This document shows, piece by piece, positions 51,295 to 59,504 of a stretch of 64,000 nucleotides of DNA. Source of the DNA: Novosphingobium sp. PhB57 (lineage in GTDB: Bacteria; Pseudomonadota; Alphaproteobacteria; Sphingomonadales; Sphingomonadaceae); the NCBI RefSeq assembly GCF_004342985.1, contig NZ_SMBO01000001.1:1178001-1242000 (forward strand), in the 5' to 3' direction. Both the position numbers and the translations under genes were made by a program. A model generated the notes under the pieces. That model ran no database searches. It saw nothing but the letters and a program-made list of their open reading frames with translations, and was not told where the DNA came from. Position 1 is the first letter of the stretch. Each line of letters opens with the position of its first letter.

Positions 51295-51534
51295 GATGGC
51301 CTCGCAAATCATTCCCCTCTACGCCCTCACGCAGGACATGGCTTTCCTCGTCGGAAAGCGTCCGCAATTCAATCGTGTACTGATGCGCTGCTAACTTCAT
51401 GCACACCCTGCGATGACGTTGTCGCTGCCGGGGTTAGAGCAAAGGTCCTAAGAAGAAGTTAGGTTAACTCGCCTTCACGATAAATTTCGCAGGCCGTTGT
51501 TAACCCGGCAATTCCCCGGCGAAAGGGGGAAAAT
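51295..51534. promoter_or_regulatory. Region between exopolysaccharide operon end and CHASE2-EAL gene
   Basis: It should hold the promoter of the CHASE2-EAL gene. It has two GTTAAC sites (51463-51468, 51499-51504) 36 bp apart and a hairpin TTCCCC-N8-GGGGAA (51512-51517, 51526-51531) just past the asnB-type gene that may terminate the operon weakly. No gene is visible. Confidence 0.4.
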
Positions 51535-53430
51535 TCAGGAGATCCCCAAATGGGTTAGGGAGCGGTCGAGCATGAGCAGTTGCCAGAGCAGGCGCGAATG
51601 GTCGCTTCGTCCCGCAATATGGTCTTCCACCAGGGCGCCGAGGCGCGGGGCGTCGAACCAGCCGGTGCGGGCGAGTGCGGCGCTGGAGGCGATCTGCCGG
51701 GCCGACTGCGCCAGGGGGCCGCGGAACCATTGGGCGATGGGCGTGACGAAGCCCTGCTTGGGCCGATAGAGGATCTGGTCCGGCAGGAAACGCCGCATGG
51801 TGCGCTTCATCAGCCACTTCCCCTGCCCGCCGCGCACCCGCATGTGTTCGGGAAGACTCGCGGCGAATTCGATCAGGCGATGGTCGAGCAGCGGCTCGCG
51901 CGCTTCCAGGCTGACCGCCATGCTTGCGCGGTCCACTTTCGTCAGGATGTCGCCCGGCAGCCAGTGCTTGAGATCCGCATACTGGGCGCGGTCGAGGCCG
52001 GATCGCGCCGGCGCAGCGCGCATCAGGTCCTGAACGGACCGTTCCGCGCGGTAATCACCGCGAAGGCGGCGAAAATCGTCGGAATAGAGCCTGTCGCGCA
52101 GTTCCGGCGGAGTGAAACCGATGGACCGGGCATAGCCTTCGGCACTGTCCGCCGCGAGCGAGAGCAGGGTCGATTTGGCGCGCAGCGGACGCGGCGCCCA
52201 GTCGGCCTTCGGATAGAGCCCGCCCAGCGTGCCGAACAGCGGTCCGCGAATCGCCTGCGGGATGAGCCCCCGGACGCGGTCCTCGCTGCGCTGGAAAAGA
52301 TGGCGGCGATAGCCCGCGAATGCCTCGTCCGCGCCGTCGCCGGACAAGGCGACTGTCACCGATTCGCGCGCCAACTGGCAGACGCGCCAGGTCGGCAGGG
52401 CAGACGCATCGGCGAAAGGCTCGTCGAACATCGCGGCCAGGCCGTCGATCGCCTCGAAATCGTCGGGCGAGACCTGGCGGGCGCGATGGTCGGTGCCGAA
52501 ACGGCGGGCGATTTCCGCGGCATAGTCGCTCTCGTCGAGAGCAGCGACGTCGAAACCGATCGAACATGTCTTGACCGGCTGCCCGCTGTTCTCCGCCATG
52601 AGCGCGACCACGCTGGAGCTGTCCACGCCGCCCGACAGGAAGGCGCCGAGCGGCACGTCCGCGACCATGCGCGACGACACCGCCTCGCGCAGGAGGTGCA
52701 GCAGTTCCGCCTCCAGATCGGCGACTCGGCCCCGGCGGCGCTCGGCAAAGGAAATGTCCCACCATTGCACCGGGCGCGGCAGCGGCGCGCCATGGCGCAG
52801 CAGCAGCGAGTGCCCCGCGGGCAGCTTGGTCACACCCTTCAGGATCGCGCGGCTATCGGGAACATAACCCCAGGCGAGATAGTCCTCGACCGCGAGCGGA
52901 TCGATCTCGCGGCGCAGCAGCGGATGCGCGAGCAAGGCTTTCAGTTCGGACCCGAAGGCCAGGCTGCCGTCGCTGAGCGGTGCCAGGAACAGCGGCTTCA
53001 CGCCCAGCCGGTCGCGCGCGAGGAAGAGGCTGCGCGCTTCCAGGTCATATATCGCGAAGGCGAACATGCCGTGGAGGCGCGAAACGCAGTCCGGTCCCCA
53101 GCGCTGCCAGGCGGCGAGGATGACCTCGCTGTCGCCATCGGTACGGAATTCGGCGCCGGTCTCACGCAGTTCGCGGCGCAGTTCGCGGTAGTTGTAGATC
53201 TCGCCATTGAACACCAGCATCGCCCGCCCGTCCGGCGATGCCATGGGCTGCGGGGAGCCGGCGACGTCGATGATCGAGAGGCGGCGGTGGCCCAGCGCGA
53301 CGCCGGGCGCGGTCCAGACCCCGCTCCCGTCCGGCCCGCGATGCGCCAGCGCGTCGCACATGGCTTCCACGCGCAGCGGGTCTACCGGCTTGGGCGTCTC
53401 GAGATGGTAGATACCGGCGATGCCACACAT
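51535..53430 (-). CDS. XrtA/PEP-CTERM system amidotransferase (asparagine synthase family)
   Basis: 631 aa from ATG 53430, so that Cys2 is the glutaminase nucleophile (MCGIAGIYH). The class-II domain shows AHRGPDGSG, HRRLSIID and FNGEIYNY. The synthetase domain has the PP-loop FLSGGVDSSSVVAL and SGDGADEAFAGY. It is the exosortase-A-associated amidotransferase type (TIGR03108-like), thought to amidate a sugar or peptide component of the exopolysaccharide pathway rather than make free asparagine. It is the last gene of the leftward operon, 11 bp after xrtA. Confidence 0.92.
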   Translation of the reverse strand: MCGIAGIYHLETPKPVDPLRVEAMCDALAHRGPDGSGVWTAPGVALGHRRLSIIDVAGSPQPMASPDGRAMLVFNGEIYNYRELRRELRETGAEFRTDGDSEVILAAWQRWGPDCVSRLHGMFAFAIYDLEARSLFLARDRLGVKPLFLAPLSDGSLAFGSELKALLAHPLLRREIDPLAVEDYLAWGYVPDSRAILKGVTKLPAGHSLLLRHGAPLPRPVQWWDISFAERRRGRVADLEAELLHLLREAVSSRMVADVPLGAFLSGGVDSSSVVALMAENSGQPVKTCSIGFDVAALDESDYAAEIARRFGTDHRARQVSPDDFEAIDGLAAMFDEPFADASALPTWRVCQLARESVTVALSGDGADEAFAGYRRHLFQRSEDRVRGLIPQAIRGPLFGTLGGLYPKADWAPRPLRAKSTLLSLAADSAEGYARSIGFTPPELRDRLYSDDFRRLRGDYRAERSVQDLMRAAPARSGLDRAQYADLKHWLPGDILTKVDRASMAVSLEAREPLLDHRLIEFAASLPEHMRVRGGQGKWLMKRTMRRFLPDQILYRPKQGFVTPIAQWFRGPLAQSARQIASSAALARTGWFDAPRLGALVEDHIAGRSDHSRLLWQLLMLDRSLTHLGIS

Positions 53431-53441
53431 ATGCGAAGGGC

Positions 53442-55004
53442 CTAGCGGAGCTTGGTCACGCGGTCCATCCACGCATCCGGGGGGCCGGACGCCGTCAGGA
53501 AACGGGCAATGGAATCGGCCGCAGCAGCGCCCGGGCTGTCCTCGGACGAGAGAATCAGCATCGTGGTGGGACGGGCGCGCAGCAGCAGGTTGTCACCGAT
53601 GACCGCCAGCTTGAGGTGGGCATTGCTCCCCGTGAGCATGTCGCCGGTACGATACCAGGTGACGGCCAGCCGCTCGATCCTGCCATTGCCCAGGAGCCGT
53701 TCGCTGCGGCCTTGCGCGAAGGCAGGCCCCGGCGACTGCCACGACCAGGCGCTGCCCGGCGTCAGCGCGCCCTGCCCGAAGCCGCCCGCCTCGCGGCCTT
53801 CGCCTTGTCCGGCATAGAGCGCCAGGAAGACATCGACGCTATGCCCCTGTCCGTCGGTGTAGCGGCCCAGCAGCCGGTGATCGGCGCCCTCGGCGCGCGG
53901 CTCCCACCAGATTGCCGGGGCATAGTCGGCCCGGCTCCAGCCGGCGACTTGCGGAAGCTCGATCCGGTCCGGCAGGGGCGCGGAGAGGCTCTCGGCGCCC
54001 AGCGCCCAGCCCTTGGCGGCCACGACCAGCAACGCGATGCCGGCAAGCGTCACAACGGCAGAAGCCCTGCCCGCTTCCAGCCGCGACAGGAAAGGCGAGC
54101 GCACGATCGCGGAGACATCGATCATCGGCGCGTCGAGCGGACGATCGAAGAAGCGCCAGGCACCCGCGATGACGACCGCCAGCACCACGGCGAAGAAGAT
54201 CCAGCCGTAGACGATGTGGTCGAACCCGGCAGCCTTCTCGACGCCTACGAACTGCGCGGCGAAGATCGTGCCCCAGGCGCGCACGCCGTTGGCCAGGATC
54301 GGCACCACGAGGCACGCGAGCATCATGGCCGCCCGGCGGCGCCAACTGACGAAGCAGACATTGGCGGCCAGCAGGCCGAAGGCGATCATCGCGATCAGGA
54401 ACTTCACGCCCGAGCAGGCTTCCGCCACTTCGAACAGCCCGGCCGGCGTGTCGATGAAGACGCCGTCGACCGTAGCGGGAATGCCGCTGAAATGCGTGAG
54501 CGCCACGGTGATCTTCGCGGTGATCGTCTGGAGCACTTCGACCAGTTCCTCGCCCACCGGCACCAGGAACGCCATGTAGCAGAGCGGGAACAGCACGCCG
54601 GCCGTCACCCGCGGACCCAGCAGCAAGGGGACGGCAGAGCCGAGCATCGCCACCGCCCCGGCCTGCCGCGCAAGGTCGAGACCGGAGAGCGCGCCGAGCA
54701 GCCAGAGGAAGGCGGCTCCCGCCATGAGGATAAGGCCGGGCCACCAGCAGAGCGGTTCGAGCTTCGCCAGTTCCGCCCGGCGCTGCCAGACCAGCCAGCC
54801 CAGAATCGGCGGGATCAGGACGATGTGGTTGTAAGTGGAGATATCCCACCACTGCCGCGCCATCGCCGCCCAGTCTCCGAAGAACAGGAGGAGCAGCGCC
54901 AGCATGGCGGCGCCGCAGCGAACGAGCGCCGGGCGCCAGCGCGCCGGAACGTCCTGCCAGCGCCCCTGCAGGGAAGAATTCACGGCCAGGGTCTCAGGCG
55001 GCAT
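53442..55004 (-). CDS. xrtA: Exosortase A fused to an EpsI-type domain
   Basis: 520 aa. About eight membrane helices (residues 30-290) carry the exosortase triad Cys197 (EVAEACSGVKFL), Arg242 (ILANGVRAWG) and His263 (FDHIVYGW). From about residue 305, one further helix leads to an extracytoplasmic EpsI-like domain (AGWSRADYAP, LFLALYAGQ-like VFLALYAGQGEG, VTWYRTGD). XrtA cleaves PEP-CTERM proteins at the inner membrane, and EpsI belongs to linked polymer export. No PEP-CTERM substrate gene is in the window. The start overlaps the previous gene by 11 bp. Confidence 0.95.
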   Translation of the reverse strand: MPPETLAVNSSLQGRWQDVPARWRPALVRCGAAMLALLLLFFGDWAAMARQWWDISTYNHIVLIPPILGWLVWQRRAELAKLEPLCWWPGLILMAGAAFLWLLGALSGLDLARQAGAVAMLGSAVPLLLGPRVTAGVLFPLCYMAFLVPVGEELVEVLQTITAKITVALTHFSGIPATVDGVFIDTPAGLFEVAEACSGVKFLIAMIAFGLLAANVCFVSWRRRAAMMLACLVVPILANGVRAWGTIFAAQFVGVEKAAGFDHIVYGWIFFAVVLAVVIAGAWRFFDRPLDAPMIDVSAIVRSPFLSRLEAGRASAVVTLAGIALLVVAAKGWALGAESLSAPLPDRIELPQVAGWSRADYAPAIWWEPRAEGADHRLLGRYTDGQGHSVDVFLALYAGQGEGREAGGFGQGALTPGSAWSWQSPGPAFAQGRSERLLGNGRIERLAVTWYRTGDMLTGSNAHLKLAVIGDNLLLRARPTTMLILSSEDSPGAAAADSIARFLTASGPPDAWMDRVTKLR

Positions 55005-56244
55005 CGATCAGGTTTTCCGTCTGCAGGCCGATCATGCGCGGCAGGCTGGCAAGCGCCGCCTGCCAGCTTGCATGAGCGAGGATCCATTCGCGTGCGGCCA
55101 GTCCCATGGCGCGAGCGCTTTGGGGGTCTTCGGCCAGGAGGACGACGGCATTCGCCAGCGCCTCGTCGCTTTCGGCCACGAAGAAATGGCGGCCATGTTC
55201 GGCTTCGATCCCCGTGGCCGCGCCGGGCGAGAGCACCACGGGCAGTTCCATGCCCATGGCCTCCAGCACCTTGTTCTGCACCCCGCGCGCGATCTCCAGC
55301 GGCACGAGCGCCATGTCCGCGGCGGCAAGCCAGGGGCGAATATCCTCGACCCGGCCCCATACGTGAATGCCATCGCGCCCATGACGGGACAGCAGCGACG
55401 GCGGCGGGTTCCGGCCGACGACGTGCAGGCTGGCCCTCGGCAGGCGGGCGCGAATCCGCGGCAGGATGCGCGTGATCGCCCGCTCCACCGCCGCGATGTT
55501 CGGCGCGTAGTCCATCTGCCCGGTAAACACGATGCGCGGCCCCCCAGCGCCCTCCTTCACGGCCAGGCGCGGCTCCGGCAGGGTACGGGCGGGATCGAAA
55601 AGTACGCTGTCGATGCCGTTGCCCACGGCCTCGACCCGGCAGGTCGAGCGGCCGGGCATGGCCTCGTCCAGCCGCGCGGCGAAAAGCGCCGCCTCGGCCT
55701 TACTGACCAGCAGGGTGCGGTCTGCACGCCAGGCGATCCGCGCTTCCTCGGCGCGCAGGAGGCGCCCTTCCCGGCGCTCCATCCAGCCGCGAAAGCCGCT
55801 TCCCCTGGCGCCGTAAGCCTCGAACTTCGCCGAATCGACATCGACCAGATCGACGATCAGCCGACCGCGAAAATCCTCAGGGACATATTGCGCCATCTGG
55901 CCGGAGAAGACGAAGATCGTCTCGATCGGGCGGCTGCGCAGCACTTTGTTCACCCAACCCGCCATGCGCCGGTCGTGGAAGGCCGTGAGGCTGAGCGGCT
56001 GCCTTTTCGCCAGCGCCTGTAACCCGGCGATCGGCAGGGATTTCCCGCGGTCGAGCAGGATATGGCTGGCCGCCAGCGCGGCCATCTCCTGCTCGCAGGC
56101 ATGATCGGCGGCATCGTCCGCGAAGCAGCCGAGGTGCACCGGGGCCAGCCGCGCCAGAGCTTTGAACAGATTGTGCGAGCGGATCTTGTCCCCCCGGTCA
56201 GGCGGAAAAGGAATGCGGTGGGCCAGGAAAAGGATCTCGCCCAT
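54994..56244 (-). CDS. XrtA-system family 1/4-like glycosyltransferase
   Basis: 416 aa from ATG 56244 in a TGATG overlap with the previous gene. The N-terminus GEILFLAHRIPFPPDRGDKIR is diagnostic of the exosortase-associated glycosyltransferase (TIGR03087-like). GT-B features follow: VVDLVDVDSAKFEAY-type loop (IVDLVDVDSAKF), IVFTGQMDYAPN, and GVQNKVLEAMGMELPVVLS for nucleotide-sugar binding. It probably adds one sugar to the lipid-linked repeat unit on the cytoplasmic side. Confidence 0.93.
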   Translation of the reverse strand: MGEILFLAHRIPFPPDRGDKIRSHNLFKALARLAPVHLGCFADDAADHACEQEMAALAASHILLDRGKSLPIAGLQALAKRQPLSLTAFHDRRMAGWVNKVLRSRPIETIFVFSGQMAQYVPEDFRGRLIVDLVDVDSAKFEAYGARGSGFRGWMERREGRLLRAEEARIAWRADRTLLVSKAEAALFAARLDEAMPGRSTCRVEAVGNGIDSVLFDPARTLPEPRLAVKEGAGGPRIVFTGQMDYAPNIAAVERAITRILPRIRARLPRASLHVVGRNPPPSLLSRHGRDGIHVWGRVEDIRPWLAAADMALVPLEIARGVQNKVLEAMGMELPVVLSPGAATGIEAEHGRHFFVAESDEALANAVVLLAEDPQSARAMGLAAREWILAHASWQAALASLPRMIGLQTENLIDAA

Positions 56245-57320
56245 CAGCCGATGCCGCGCGCGATCAGCGGTCCGAGCCGATTGGCCACGGCCAGCGGCAG
56301 ACGCTGCCACAGCCTGATCTGGAGCGAGAGCTTGCTGCTGGTGGGATCGGCTTCACGCCGCGCCGCGCCCGGTGCGGTCCAGGCGGCATAAGTCAGCGGC
56401 TCCGGCTCGAAGCCCCAGTTGCGCTTGAAGTGATAGGCCCCGCTGCCGGTCTTGGAGCGACCGAAGTCGAACACCGTGCAGCCTCGCCGGCGCGCATGGA
56501 GCATCAGTTCGAAATACATCCGGTCGTTGGCGCGAAGCCGGCGCGCTTCCTGAGTGCCCCCGCCCCAGTAGGGCATGGCCGCGCCGCGGTGGTAAAGGGT
56601 GATGACGCTGGCCACCGCCCGGCCCTGGTGGCGCACGGTCAGCACGTCGGCATCGTCGCCGAACGCATCGAGCACGCTGCCGAGGAGCCTTTGCGGGAAC
56701 ACCGGCGTACCGAGATTGCGGTAGCTTTCCGCAAAGACGGCGTAGTGGGCGGCGCGGTCTCGCGCGCTCGTGCCGACCTCGACGTCGAGATCGTTCGCCA
56801 GCGCCTTGCGCACTTCGGCGCGCTGCTTGCGCGGCACGTCCAGAAGCTGCGCCTCGTCATCGGCCGCGAGCGGGCGGGCGAAATTGCAGTGGCTCTCGGT
56901 CTTGAGCGTCCAGCCCCGTCCCGCCTCGGGCAGTACGCCGCCGCGCAGTTCGATGGCCGGGCAGGAACGGCGCAGCGCGAGTTCCTCCAGCGCCGCGAAG
57001 ATCGCTCTGCTATCCGCACCCTCGCGCGTCAGCAGACCGCCGCCCACCGCGAAGCCGGACGAGGCCAGCAGCCGGCCGAACACCGGCGAATGAATGGCGT
57101 CGAGCGGCAGGAAAGCCACGATTTCGCCCTGCCGCTCTTCGACCAGCGCCAGGGCGTGATTGCCCGTCGCCCGGGCCACGGAGACGAACCAGGCCGGGCG
57201 GTGGAACGGCGTCGCCTGCGGGTGGCGGGCGGTGAACAGCTCCAGCCGCGCGACTTCGCCGGGATCGGCGAGATCGACCAGCCTCACCGCGCCCGTGACG
57301 GGAGCGAAGGGCGCGTTCAT
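56244..57320 (-). CDS. XrtA-system FemAB-related protein (GNAT fold)
   Basis: 358 aa from ATG 57320 in an ATGA overlap with the deacetylase gene. The FemAB/BioF2-like double GNAT pattern is seen in HPQATPFHRPAWFVSVARA, LDVPRKQRAEVRKAL, ASVITLYHRGAAMPYWGGG and CTVFDFGRSKTGSGAYHFK. FemAB proteins transfer aminoacyl groups from tRNA to peptidoglycan. Exosortase-linked members (TIGR03019-like) have an unknown acyl or aminoacyl acceptor, presumably in the exopolysaccharide. It has no membrane segment. Confidence 0.9.
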   Translation of the reverse strand: MNAPFAPVTGAVRLVDLADPGEVARLELFTARHPQATPFHRPAWFVSVARATGNHALALVEERQGEIVAFLPLDAIHSPVFGRLLASSGFAVGGGLLTREGADSRAIFAALEELALRRSCPAIELRGGVLPEAGRGWTLKTESHCNFARPLAADDEAQLLDVPRKQRAEVRKALANDLDVEVGTSARDRAAHYAVFAESYRNLGTPVFPQRLLGSVLDAFGDDADVLTVRHQGRAVASVITLYHRGAAMPYWGGGTQEARRLRANDRMYFELMLHARRRGCTVFDFGRSKTGSGAYHFKRNWGFEPEPLTYAAWTAPGAARREADPTSSKLSLQIRLWQRLPLAVANRLGPLIARGIG

Positions 57321-58240
57321 GCAGCCAGCGCCCCGGCCGGCGCCAGGGTTCCCCCGGGCCCCATGACCAGCGTGGGCGCGCGTTCCGCCTCGCGCACAGC
57401 GAGTTCGTCCATCCGGCCCCACTGGAAGTCGCCGATCAACTGCCGCAGCTTTCCAGCCATCAGGCCGAGATTGGTGTAGTGCCGCAGACGCGAGCGCAGC
57501 GGCGCATTGGGCACGCGCGGCTGGTCGGGGTCGATCTCCCAGGGGTGGAAGTAGAACACCGCCGGTCGCCCTTCGGCATTGACCTGGCGGATCGCCCAAC
57601 GGGAGAACCCGTAAGGCAGCACGCGGAAGAACCCGCCGCCGCCCGCGGCCAGACGGCGGCCGGCGAATGTCGCGGTGGTCACCGGGATCTCCACCAGGGA
57701 ACTGTCGGCAAGCGGATGGAAGGCGAAACGCGGCGCTTCGCGCCAGCCATAGTGGTCGTGCGCGATCGGCGCGACGCTGGAGCTATAGGCATAGCCCTGC
57801 TCGGCCAGCACGTCGAAGGCCCAGGGCGTGCGCGCATCGATGGAGAAGCTGGGCGCGCGGTAGCCGCTCACTTTGACCCCGGCAGCATCCTCGATGGCCT
57901 TGCGGCTCATGTCGAGGTCGCGTCCGAAAGTGGCGGCGTCCATGCGGAACACCCGCTCGTGATCCCAGCCGTGGCTGGCCATTTCGTGCCCCGCTTCGGC
58001 AATGCGGCGCAGCAGCCGCGGATGGCGCACCGCCACCCAGCCGAGCGTGAAGAACGTGCCTTTCACCCCGGCCGCATCGAACAGCGCCAGAATCTCGTCG
58101 CAATTGCGCTCGACCCGGGTGCGAATGGCGGGCCAGTCGCTGCGGTCGATCACGGTTTCGAAAGCGCCGACCTGGAACCAGTCCTCGACATCGACCGATA
58201 GCCCGTTGACCGGGCCGCTGGAGGCTCTGGCTTCATCCAT
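57317..58240 (-). CDS. XrtA-system polysaccharide deacetylase
   Basis: 307 aa. The NodB-homology domain begins LSVDVEDWFQV (metal and catalytic Asp), then GTFFTLGWVA, SHGWDHE (metal His), GYRAPSFSID, and ends with FYFHPWEID (His). The pattern is that of the exosortase-associated deacetylase (TIGR03006-like). It likely removes N-acetyl groups from a hexosamine in the polymer. No signal peptide is seen, so it acts in the cytoplasm or is exported otherwise. 31 bp after the ATPase gene. Confidence 0.93.
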   Translation of the reverse strand: MDEARASSGPVNGLSVDVEDWFQVGAFETVIDRSDWPAIRTRVERNCDEILALFDAAGVKGTFFTLGWVAVRHPRLLRRIAEAGHEMASHGWDHERVFRMDAATFGRDLDMSRKAIEDAAGVKVSGYRAPSFSIDARTPWAFDVLAEQGYAYSSSVAPIAHDHYGWREAPRFAFHPLADSSLVEIPVTTATFAGRRLAAGGGGFFRVLPYGFSRWAIRQVNAEGRPAVFYFHPWEIDPDQPRVPNAPLRSRLRHYTNLGLMAGKLRQLIGDFQWGRMDELAVREAERAPTLVMGPGGTLAPAGALAA

Positions 58241-58271
58241 GGCGTCTATCCTTACGGAACCGGCTCGAAAT

Positions 58272-59486
58272 TCAGGCTGCCTGCCGCTGGCCTTCGCCGC
58301 CTTCGAACCACTCGATCAGCATGGTGAGCGTGTGGCGAAGGGTGCGCTCCTGCTCTTCCAGGCGGGCTTCCAGGCGCGCACTATGCGCCGCGGCCTGGGC
58401 CAGTTGCTCCTGAAGCGCGGCGATCTGGGCTTCGCCGCCGGAAGCGGGTGCCTCCTTCTGGCGTTCCACATTGGCCGCGAGTTCCAGCACCGCATGCTGA
58501 AGCTCGTCGATCTGCGAATCGCGACCCGCCAGTGCCGATTCGATCAGCGCGATGGCTGCCGCCGCATCCAGCGCGTCGGGGTGAAGCACCGGCGCGGGTG
58601 CCGGCTGGCTTGCGGCCACCACCGGTCCGACCGCCTCGGCGACAGGCGCCTGCTGGCTGACCAGCGCGCGGGTGCCGTCCTCGTCCAGTTCGGCCAGGAC
58701 ATCCGCCAGCATCTCGAGATCGACCAGCGCGCGCTGCTCGACCGCGCCCAGCAGCAGCAGGCGGTTGACGATCTGGTTGATCCGGCGCGGAATGCCGCCG
58801 GTGGCCTCGTGCACTTCGGCGAAGACGCGGTTGTCAAAGCCCGGATTGCCCTTCCAGCCGACGCAGTTCAGGCGGTGCTCGACGTAAGCCTGCACTTCGC
58901 GCGGCTCCATCGCCGTGAGATGATGAGTCGCGATCACCCGCTGGCGCAGCTGTTCGAGCTGGTTGCTCTCCAGCAGGGTCGTGCGGAATTCGGGCTGGCC
59001 CAGCAGCAGGGTCTGAAGCAGCGGATGCGAGCCGAGCTGGAAGTTCGAGAGCATGCGCAGCTCCTCGATCGCATCGACCGAGAGGTTCTGTGCCTCGTCC
59101 ACGATCAGCAGGCAGCGGCGGCCCGCGCGGGCTTCCGAATGGAGGAACGTCTCGATCGCGCCGAGCGCCGAGGCCTTGTCATGCCCGGACACCTGCAGCC
59201 CGAAGGCCTGCGCCACGACATGGACGATCTCTTCCCCGTCCAGCGCGCTGGTGACAACGCAGGCTGCCGTCAGCCGCGCCGGGTCGATCGTGGCCATGAG
59301 GTGCGAGACGAGCGTGGACTTGCCCGCGCCCACTTCGCCCGTGATCACCACGAAGCCCTCGCCCTGCGCCAGGCCGTAGCCGAGGTAGGAGAGCGCCTTG
59401 CGGTGCGTCGCGCTCTCGAAATAGAAGGCCGGATCAGGCGTGAGCTGGAAAGGCCGGCCCTCGAACCCGTAGAATTGTTCGAACAT
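58272..59486 (-). CDS. XrtA-system AAA ATPase (ExeA-like)
   Basis: 404 aa from ATG 59486; an earlier ATG at 59504 would add six residues before the conserved FEQFYGFEGRPFQLTPDP. Walker A is ITGEVGAGKSTL, Walker B is LLIVDEAQNLS, and the sensor region is GGIPRRINQIVNRLLL, as in ExeA/GspA ATPases. The C-terminal 120 residues are Ala/Glu-rich with a coiled coil (AALQEQLAQAAAHSARLEAR) absent from many relatives. It probably energises assembly of the export machinery. Second half of the operon, 18 bp after the outer-membrane gene. Confidence 0.92.
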   Translation of the reverse strand: MFEQFYGFEGRPFQLTPDPAFYFESATHRKALSYLGYGLAQGEGFVVITGEVGAGKSTLVSHLMATIDPARLTAACVVTSALDGEEIVHVVAQAFGLQVSGHDKASALGAIETFLHSEARAGRRCLLIVDEAQNLSVDAIEELRMLSNFQLGSHPLLQTLLLGQPEFRTTLLESNQLEQLRQRVIATHHLTAMEPREVQAYVEHRLNCVGWKGNPGFDNRVFAEVHEATGGIPRRINQIVNRLLLLGAVEQRALVDLEMLADVLAELDEDGTRALVSQQAPVAEAVGPVVAASQPAPAPVLHPDALDAAAAIALIESALAGRDSQIDELQHAVLELAANVERQKEAPASGGEAQIAALQEQLAQAAAHSARLEARLEEQERTLRHTLTMLIEWFEGGEGQRQAA

Positions 59487-59504
59487 CCCTGCTCTCCTTC
59501 GCAA

